From Rhodospirillales bacterium (GTDB lineage Bacteria > Pseudomonadota > Alphaproteobacteria > MPNO01 > UBA2964): a stretch of 10,895 bases of DNA. Positions 5,898 through 10,895 of this stretch are shown piece after piece. Below the pieces are notes generated by a model. That model worked only from the letters and a program-made list of their open reading frames with translations. It made no database searches and was not told where the DNA came from. Each line of letters starts with the position of its first letter. Position 1 is the stretch's first letter. The position numbers and the translations under genes are program-made. Where the stretch lies: assembly GCA_002727395.1 (NCBI GenBank), contig PBWY01000077.1:1-10895 (forward strand), read 5' to 3'.

Positions 5898-7241
5898 AGG
5901 TACTTTTGCGTGCTTAACTGCATTTAGTTGCCGTTCTTCTAGTATTTTTAAATCAAAATCAGTAATGAGTTCATTGAATAGCCTATGCCAATTCACCTTT
6001 GCAGATAAATGTGTGAATACGGAACCGAGCCCAACTGCAGCTCGATCCATCAATACAAACTCGCGAGGTGGTTTTACACCACCCAGCTGGTGTAATTGCT
6101 TATGTACTTTTGCAGCAACCTCCGCTCCATACATTTTACTATCGCCTTCTTGAATTTTGCGTTTCTTATCTTGCAATAACGGAGCATAAATAAAGCCTGC
6201 CCAAACATTAAGAACATCGATAATATCTTTAGTAAGATTCTTAAAACCCCATGTTTCATAGGCTTTGATGGCTAAATCTTTATCATTTTTTAGTAAGGAA
6301 TTATATAAATCCAGAACACCCTGAACAAAACTTGCTTCAAACATCCGGATACAACCAAAATCTAAAAGATTTATTGTTCCATCGGCTCGGACTGAGTAGT
6401 TACCCAAATGCGGATCACCATGGATACATCCGTAAGAATAGAAAGGGACGTACCATGCGCGAAAAAGATTTTGAGCGATCTTATTACGTTTAATTTGAGG
6501 GTCTTCCCTCGCGGTTAAAAGATTTTCACCGTCAAGCCAGCTCATACTCAACAAGCGGTCAGTTGACAGCTCTGGAAAGATTTCTGGTATGTGAACATTT
6601 TCTTCAGCGCTCAACATGATTTGATATAATTTGATGTGAGCTGCTTCTCGAGTGTAATCGAGTTCCTCCCGTAAACGAGAAGAAATTTCAGCATGAATTT
6701 CTTGCGGGTCAATCGCTTTATCAAAACGGCGATAAACAGAAAAAATTATTTGCAGCTGCCCAAGGTCAGCTTCAACGATTGAACGCATATCGGGATATTG
6801 TAATTTACAAGCGAGAGGCTGCCCGGATTTGGATGTGGCCCGATGAACTTGACCTAAAGACGCGGCGGCGGCGGCGGCATGTTCAAAGCTTTTAAATTTA
6901 TTTTCCCAATTTCGGCCAAGTTCCGAAGCCATACGACGTTTTACAAAAAGCCATCCCATAGCAGGCGCGTTATTTTGCAAATGACCTAGTTCTTCAATGT
7001 ACTCCTGTGGTAAAAAATCCGGTACTGTTGACATGATTTGTGCCACTTTCATTAATGGCCCCTTCAAACCTCCAAGGGCATCCCTTAATTCTCTAGCGTG
7101 TTCAGCTTTATCAAGGTTAGAACCAAGGTATTTAGAGGTTGCAAGGCGCGCTGCTAAACCACCAACAGCTCCACTCACACGCGCATAACGTTTTACTCGC
7201 CCGCTGAAAGTATTTCTTTTCTCTAATTTCTTATCTTCCAT
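5886..7241 (-). CDS. ABC1/UbiB/AarF-family atypical kinase
   Basis: This is a member of the ABC1/ADCK/UbiB protein-kinase-like family, whose best-known members (UbiB, COQ8) support ubiquinone synthesis by ATPase activity. Whether this one does so is inference. The 451 residues show the N-terminal extension motif as K-G-P-L-M-K-V-A-Q (60-68), where classical members have K-x-G-Q. The alanine-rich loop A-A-A-A-A-A-S-L-G-Q-V-H-R-A is at 122-135, and the nucleotide-binding lysine is K146 (L-A-C-K). The E-x-D motif is E157-A-D159, the catalytic loop is H-G-D-P-H-L-G-N (274-281), and the metal-binding D-F-G is 294-296. All key kinase-like residues are present, so it should bind nucleotide. No C-terminal pair of membrane helices as in UbiB is evident, which makes a true UbiB less likely. 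It starts 5 nt after the peptidase stop with no strong ribosome-binding site, so it is probably translated by coupling. Confidence 0.88.
   Translation of the reverse strand: MEDKKLEKRNTFSGRVKRYARVSGAVGGLAARLATSKYLGSNLDKAEHARELRDALGGLKGPLMKVAQIMSTVPDFLPQEYIEELGHLQNNAPAMGWLFVKRRMASELGRNWENKFKSFEHAAAAAASLGQVHRATSKSGQPLACKLQYPDMRSIVEADLGQLQIIFSVYRRFDKAIDPQEIHAEISSRLREELDYTREAAHIKLYQIMLSAEENVHIPEIFPELSTDRLLSMSWLDGENLLTAREDPQIKRNKIAQNLFRAWYVPFYSYGCIHGDPHLGNYSVRADGTINLLDFGCIRMFEASFVQGVLDLYNSLLKNDKDLAIKAYETWGFKNLTKDIIDVLNVWAGFIYAPLLQDKKRKIQEGDSKMYGAEVAAKVHKQLHQLGGVKPPREFVLMDRAAVGLGSVFTHLSAKVNWHRLFNELITDFDLKILEERQLNAVKHAKVPLKN
6861..6878 (-). repeat. GCC trinucleotide run inside the kinase A-rich loop
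   Basis: On the coding strand this is five GCC codons followed by GCG, giving six alanines (residues 122-127). It is a short, GC-pure microsatellite in an otherwise AT-rich gene, located exactly at the nucleotide-binding loop. Confidence 0.9.
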
Positions 7242-7246
7242 TTGAG

Positions 7247-9019
7247 TTATTCTAACTTCTCCAGTTCGTCTATAAATCTTACGATCACATTCAAGCCCTT
7301 AGACCAGAATTCCGGGTCTGATGCATCAAGATCAAAAGGCGCGAGTAATTTTTTGTGATGTAGTGTGCCACCTGCCCGCAGCATATTTAAATATAGATTC
7401 TCAAAACCCTCCCAACCATTTTCATAAATAGAATAAAGAGAGTTCACCAAACAATCGCCGAAGGCATACGCATAGACATAGAATGGTGAATGTATAAAAT
7501 GTGGTATATAGGCCCAAAAATATTTGTATTCATCGTGGAGACGGATTGATGGTCCAAGACTATTTCGCTGCACACCCATCCAAATTTTGCAAATTTGTTC
7601 TGCAGAAATTTCTCCTATGCGTCGCGCATTATGAACTTGCAGTTCAAATTGATAGAAAGCAATCTGTCTTACTACGGTATTCAACATATCTTCAACTTTG
7701 CCGGCAAGCATGATTTTTTTTCTCTTAAGATTGTTTTCATTATCTAAAAGGGAGCGAAAGGTTAGCATTTCGCCAAAAACTGAAGCAGTCTCAGCCAAGG
7801 TCAATGGCGTATTGCATTTTAAATGCCCCTGAGGCGCAGCCAAAACCTGATGTACGCCATGACCAAGTTCGTGTGCTAAAGTCATTACATCACGTGGACG
7901 CCCCATGTAATTAACCAGCAAATAGGGATGAACCGATGGCACGGTCGGATGTGCAAATGCCCCACCGACTTTACCGGGACGGGGTTGTGCATCTATCCAT
8001 TCATTATCAAAAAATGTTTTCCCAATTTTGGATAACTCAGGCGAAAAAGCTTGATAAGCCTTAAGAACTATTTCTTTTGCAGTATTCCAAGGAATAGTGT
8101 AATTGTCGTCTTCAGGTAGCGGCGCGTTACGATCCCAATAATCTAATTTTTGCTTTCCAAACCACCGAGCCTTTAACTTGTAATAACGGTGTGAAAGCAC
8201 CGGGTAGGCACTCTGTACTGAATTTACAAGTGCCTCCACAACATTGTCCTCAACGAAATTCTCTAAATTTCGGGAAGATTGTGGCATAGAAAAATTCCGC
8301 CAGCGATCATCAACCTCTTTATCCTTTGCCAGTGTGTTTGTGATAAGACTGAACAAATGGATATGCTTTTTGAAATTTCCACCTAAAGCTTTAGCTGCCT
8401 TCTTGCGAAGCTTAGGTTCACTATCAGAAAGGTCATGAAGAGCCTCTTCAACAGTCTTGTGCTGATTGTCTACTTCAATTCGCATCCTAGCCATGGTTTC
8501 ATCAAATAAACGTACCCACGCCCCTTGCCCGGCGTTCCGTTTATCTTGCAATAGGCGTTCCATTTCTTCCTTCAAAACATGTGGCCTGAACATTCTTAAA
8601 TCGCGTATCCAACTGGAATAATTTTTTAGTTTGGATGACGTCAGTTTTGCTTTTAGCGCTTCATCATCTAGCTGGTTTAATTCTATTTTAAAAAAAACTA
8701 GTTGGGCTGAAATTTCTGTTAGGGTTTCTTGCGTGGTTTGGTAAAATCGACTGATCTCGGTGGAGAGAACATCTGTCGAATGGCACAGCTGCGCATAGCT
8801 CATCATTCGTGCTATGAGTTGATCAATTTTCTCATATAATTGCACTGCTCCAACCAACTCATCGCCCGACAATTCAGCAATCTTTCCAAAATATCTTTTA
8901 TGAAAGGCATTGGCGTCGCGCCGGCATTTTTTGAAATCAAAATCTAGCTTTTTACTAGCAGGGTCGTGATAGAGGTCTTTAAGATCCCATCGTGGTAACT
9001 TATCTTTTTTTGTTGTCAT
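7247..9019 (-). CDS. pepF: Oligoendopeptidase F, M3 family zinc metallopeptidase
   Basis: This is a cytosolic zinc peptidase of family M3B (oligoendopeptidase F type), which cleaves short peptides. It has 590 residues, usual for the family, and no signal peptide. The zinc site is H-E-L-G-H at 383-387, with the third ligand E410 in L-A-E-T-A-S-V-F-G-E (408-417), at the family's usual spacing. G-G-A-F-A-H (352-357), the substrate-channel segment L-V-N-Y-M-G-R-P-R-D-V-M-T-L-A (368-382) and the C-terminal H-S-P-F-Y-V-Y-A-Y-A-F-G block also fit. The ATG has a strong AGGAGGG 4 nt upstream (9030-9024). The gene leads an operon with the ABC1-type kinase. It diverges from the NMT1-like gene across a 144-bp gap. 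The physiological substrate is unknown, and peptide recycling is the default reading. Confidence 0.94.
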   Translation of the reverse strand: MTTKKDKLPRWDLKDLYHDPASKKLDFDFKKCRRDANAFHKRYFGKIAELSGDELVGAVQLYEKIDQLIARMMSYAQLCHSTDVLSTEISRFYQTTQETLTEISAQLVFFKIELNQLDDEALKAKLTSSKLKNYSSWIRDLRMFRPHVLKEEMERLLQDKRNAGQGAWVRLFDETMARMRIEVDNQHKTVEEALHDLSDSEPKLRKKAAKALGGNFKKHIHLFSLITNTLAKDKEVDDRWRNFSMPQSSRNLENFVEDNVVEALVNSVQSAYPVLSHRYYKLKARWFGKQKLDYWDRNAPLPEDDNYTIPWNTAKEIVLKAYQAFSPELSKIGKTFFDNEWIDAQPRPGKVGGAFAHPTVPSVHPYLLVNYMGRPRDVMTLAHELGHGVHQVLAAPQGHLKCNTPLTLAETASVFGEMLTFRSLLDNENNLKRKKIMLAGKVEDMLNTVVRQIAFYQFELQVHNARRIGEISAEQICKIWMGVQRNSLGPSIRLHDEYKYFWAYIPHFIHSPFYVYAYAFGDCLVNSLYSIYENGWEGFENLYLNMLRAGGTLHHKKLLAPFDLDASDPEFWSKGLNVIVRFIDELEKLE

Positions 9020-9043
9020 ACGACCCTCCTAGGTTGCCAGTAG

Positions 9044-9072
9044 GATATAGGGTTTGTTCTAATAGAAACCAA
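9044..9072 (-). promoter_or_regulatory. Candidate promoter of the pepF-kinase operon
   Basis: On the minus strand, TTGGTT (9072-9067) and TATATC (9049-9044) are 17 nt apart, some 25 nt from the pepF start. A loose inverted repeat, GGTTT (9051-9055) and AAACC (9066-9070), lies between and over the two boxes. The consensus match is moderate. Confidence 0.35.
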
Positions 9073-9100
9073 CCTCTGTAAAAAGGATAGCGACGCATAA

Positions 9101-9129
9101 TTGTATTAATTTAATCTAGAAACTTAAAT
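9101..9129 (+). promoter_or_regulatory. Weak candidate promoter of the NMT1-like gene
   Basis: TTGTAT (9101-9106) and TTAAAT (9124-9129) are 17 nt apart and lie about 35 nt before the ATG at 9164. The surrounding DNA is very AT-rich, so confidence is low. An AAAGGA element 8 nt before the ATG serves as ribosome-binding site. Confidence 0.3.
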
Positions 9130-9163
9130 TGATAATTTTTCTTCATAATAAAGGATTCATGCA

Positions 9164-10084
9164 ATGCGTATTGCCGCTGTAGACCTCGTTAGTAATACCT
9201 GTTTTCCAGCCCTTGCTGCCTATGAATTAGGCTTTTTTCAAAAAGAGGGCCTCGATGTCGAAATAGAACTAGTCGCCGCTTTAGGAGCAACTAGAGCGCT
9301 TCGAGATGGAAATGTCGACGGTATAATAGCTGGATCTGTTTTTGATTTACTTACTGAATTTCCAGATTGGAAGGGGACAAAGCTATGTGTTGCCTTATCA
9401 CAGGGTACACCTTGGCTCTTAACTATAAAATCTGATCTCTTGATCGAATCAGGAAATATTATTGGATTAAAAGGCTTAACGGTTACAGCAGCCGAAGGAC
9501 CAGATCTTGTATTTAAGCAATTACTCCGTACCGGAGGCCTCGACCCCGAAAATGATTTAAACATTATCGATTTACCCGGTGCCAAAGAACAAAATGTCTC
9601 TTTTGGTATTTTTGCAGCTGAAGCCCTTTCTCAGGGCCGCATTGATGGTTATTGGTCAAATGCAATGGGGGCACACACCGCTGTTAACAGAGGGGTAGGG
9701 AAGATTCATATAGATGTCCGCAGAGGGGATGACCCTGGTGAGGTTAGATACGCCACTTGTGCGGGGTTAGCTATAACAGACAATTATCTTGAGAAAGAGC
9801 CCGAATCGGTAGAAGCCGCCGTAAGGGCAATTGTCAAAGCACAGCGAGCACTTAAATCCGACCCATTAATTGCGATCAAAGTAGGAGAAAAATTATTTCC
9901 TCCGGAAGCAACAAATCTCATTTCGGATATCATAAAGAGTGATACACCATTTTATGATCCCTCTATATCTAGGACTACTATTCGACGTATAAATGCTTTT
10001 GCACAGTCAGTAGGTCAACTGTCCGAACCAATACCATACGAATATGTCGTCGCCGAAAGGTGTATTCCAATCTGGAAAGAATGA
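9164..10084 (+). CDS. NMT1/SsuA-like substrate-binding-fold protein without signal peptide
   Basis: The protein resembles the NMT1/THI5-like and SsuA/TauA group of periplasmic-binding-fold proteins, normally the binding subunit of nitrate, sulfonate or pyrimidine-precursor ABC importers. Seen in it are an N-terminal beta strand (M-R-I-A-A-V-D-L), the typical A-A-Y-E-L-G-F-F-Q-K-E-G-L-D-V-E-I (18-34), a G-A-T-R-A-L-R-D-G-N-V-D-G segment (41-53) and G-L-K-G-L-T-V (100-106). The second lobe carries A-L-S-Q-G-R-I-D-G-Y-W (residues 153-163). At 306 residues the fold seems complete. There is no signal peptide or lipobox, and an in-frame TAA at 9149-9151 excludes a longer N terminus. No permease or ATPase gene is in the window. 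It is therefore either a cytosolic protein that has adopted this fold, possibly an enzyme or sensor, or one exported in another way. The ligand is unknown. Confidence 0.75.
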   Translation: MRIAAVDLVSNTCFPALAAYELGFFQKEGLDVEIELVAALGATRALRDGNVDGIIAGSVFDLLTEFPDWKGTKLCVALSQGTPWLLTIKSDLLIESGNIIGLKGLTVTAAEGPDLVFKQLLRTGGLDPENDLNIIDLPGAKEQNVSFGIFAAEALSQGRIDGYWSNAMGAHTAVNRGVGKIHIDVRRGDDPGEVRYATCAGLAITDNYLEKEPESVEAAVRAIVKAQRALKSDPLIAIKVGEKLFPPEATNLISDIIKSDTPFYDPSISRTTIRRINAFAQSVGQLSEPIPYEYVVAERCIPIWKE

Positions 10085-10086
10085 AT

Positions 10087-10113
10087 AAGCTTGTATATAG
10101 CGCCTACAAGTTT
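10087..10113 (+). terminator. Hairpin after the NMT1-like gene, possible weak terminator
   Basis: AAGCTTGTA (10087-10095) and TACAAGTTT (10105-10113) form a 9-bp stem with one G-U pair and a 9-nt loop, starting 3 nt after the stop codon. No run of T follows directly; the nearest T8 is at 10141-10148. Its position suggests a 3' end structure, but it is not a classical intrinsic terminator. Confidence 0.35.
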
Positions 10114-10141
10114 CAAAGTTTCATGGAAATAGTAATATACT
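10112..10141 (+). promoter_or_regulatory. Candidate promoter of the acyl-CoA synthetase gene
   Basis: TTCAAA (10112-10117) and TATACT (10136-10141) are 18 nt apart. A start just beyond would give a leader of roughly 100 nt. The -10 match is good and the -35 match moderate. Confidence 0.35.
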
Positions 10142-10246
10142 TTTTTTTAAAGAAAATCAGTGTCTCCAACTAAACGGGATTAGTGCACCAACTGAATTAA
10201 TATATATTGACTAATTAAAGTATCAATTGAGAGCGTGAGCTGTAAG

Positions 10247-10895
10247 ATGGACCAAATGAAAAATTTAATAGAGCTTTTTTATGATCAGGTATTAAAGAAG
10301 GGTGATGCTCCCTTTTTATGGTCAAAAAAAGAAAGCACATGGCAATCTATCACTTGGGAGGAAGCAGCCAAACGCGTCGCTAGCCTAGCAGACAAACTAA
10401 AAACCCTCGGAGTTACGCCTGGTGACAGAGTTGGGTTAGTCTCAGAAAGCCGCCCGGAGTGGCCTATCGCCGATCTCGCTATCATGGCTGTAGGGGGAAT
10501 AACAGTACCCGCCTATGTTACAAATAGTATCTCAGATCATAAATATATTTTGGAAGATTCTCAAGCAATTGGAGTTATAGTATCGTCAACTAACCTAGCA
10601 GAGAATGTACTTCCAGCAGCGGAAAACGTAGCTAGCCTAAAATTTGCAATTTCATTTGATCAAAAACTTGAAGTTCAAACAGATCGTATATCATTGCACA
10701 GTTTAGATACAATTGTTAATTCGTGCACTGACACTGCGGCAATACTCGATAACGCCGTAGAGAGTATATCACGTGATGAAACCGCCTGCCTTATTTATAC
10801 TTCAGGGACCGGAGGGACACCTAAAGGGGTGATGTTAAGCCACGGAGCTATACTCTGTAATTGTATTGGATCTAATGAGTTACTGCAGGAGATGG
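10247..10895 (+). CDS. Long-chain acyl-CoA synthetase (AMP-dependent), N-terminal part, cut by window edge
   Basis: This is an adenylate-forming enzyme of the FAA1-type long-chain fatty-acid:CoA ligase family, which activates fatty acids with ATP and CoA. The first 216 residues are present and the frame is open at the right edge; the family is about 600 residues long, so about one third is seen. The N-terminal domain contains T-W-E-E-A (36-40), L-G-V-T-P-G-D-R-V-G-L-V-S-E-S-R-P-E-W (54-72) and G-G-I-T-V-P-A-Y (83-90). The AMP-binding signature Y-T-S-G-T-G-G-T-P-K-G is at 184-194, followed by V-M-L-S-H-G-A-I. The ATG at 10247 has only a poor ribosome-binding site, and an ATG three codons on (10256) is equally possible. 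Chain-length preference cannot be read from this fragment. No fatty-acid pathway partner is in the window. Confidence 0.9.
   Translation, partial: MDQMKNLIELFYDQVLKKGDAPFLWSKKESTWQSITWEEAAKRVASLADKLKTLGVTPGDRVGLVSESRPEWPIADLAIMAVGGITVPAYVTNSISDHKYILEDSQAIGVIVSSTNLAENVLPAAENVASLKFAISFDQKLEVQTDRISLHSLDTIVNSCTDTAAILDNAVESISRDETACLIYTSGTGGTPKGVMLSHGAILCNCIGSNELLQEM

Noticed and set aside
9159..9182. ATG at 9159 as the start of the NMT1-like gene or a leader peptide
   Set aside because: It is out of frame and stops after seven codons. The AAAGGA element is only 3 nt away but 8 nt from the ATG at 9164, which fits better; a chance overlap is likely.
1..10895. CRISPR arrays, insertion sequences, tRNA or phage genes
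   Set aside because: No regularly spaced repeats, transposase or integrase motifs, or cloverleaf sequences were recognised; gene content is housekeeping throughout.

Overview
This is an AT-rich stretch of bacterial chromosome carrying ordinary housekeeping genes. It most likely comes from an alphaproteobacterium. That reading rests on protein features: a PntAA-type transhydrogenase subunit resembling the Rhodospirillum one, an S21 beginning M-Q-V-F-V-R-D-N-N-V-D, an ABC1/UbiB-family kinase with the K-G-P-L-M-K-V-A-Q signature, and an acyl-CoA synthetase with Y-T-S-G-T-G-G-T-P-K-G. The genus cannot be fixed by eye. No mobile element, CRISPR array, tRNA or rRNA was seen.

Layout. (1) 1-1083, minus: NAD(P) transhydrogenase alpha-1 subunit, cut by the left edge, with a promoter so close to its ATG that the mRNA may be leaderless. 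(2) 1305-4240 and on to 5540: a divergent biotin locus. bioF-bioD run left and bioB-bioA run right from a shared intergenic region of about 108 bp. Together they cover all four steps from pimeloyl thioester to biotin. (3) 5555-5758, minus: rpsU (ribosomal protein S21), convergent with bioA, with a GTG start and an odd AUG-UAA start-stop in its ribosome-binding region. (4) 5886-9019, minus: an M3-family oligoendopeptidase followed 5 nt later by an ABC1/UbiB-like atypical kinase, read as one operon. (5) 9164-10084, plus: an NMT1/SsuA-like binding-protein fold with no signal peptide and no transporter partners. (6) 10247 to the right edge, plus: the N-terminal third of a long-chain acyl-CoA synthetase.

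How the parts work together. BioF condenses pimeloyl thioester with alanine, BioA transaminates the product using SAM, BioD closes the ureido ring, and BioB inserts sulfur. No gene for making the pimeloyl precursor (bioC, bioH, bioZ) and no regulator gene is in the window. The other genes are metabolically unrelated neighbours.

I found no convincing undescribed system. The items most worth a second look are the signal-less NMT1-like protein, the rpsU leader, the possible leaderless transcript of the transhydrogenase, and a repeat cluster in the bio intergenic region.
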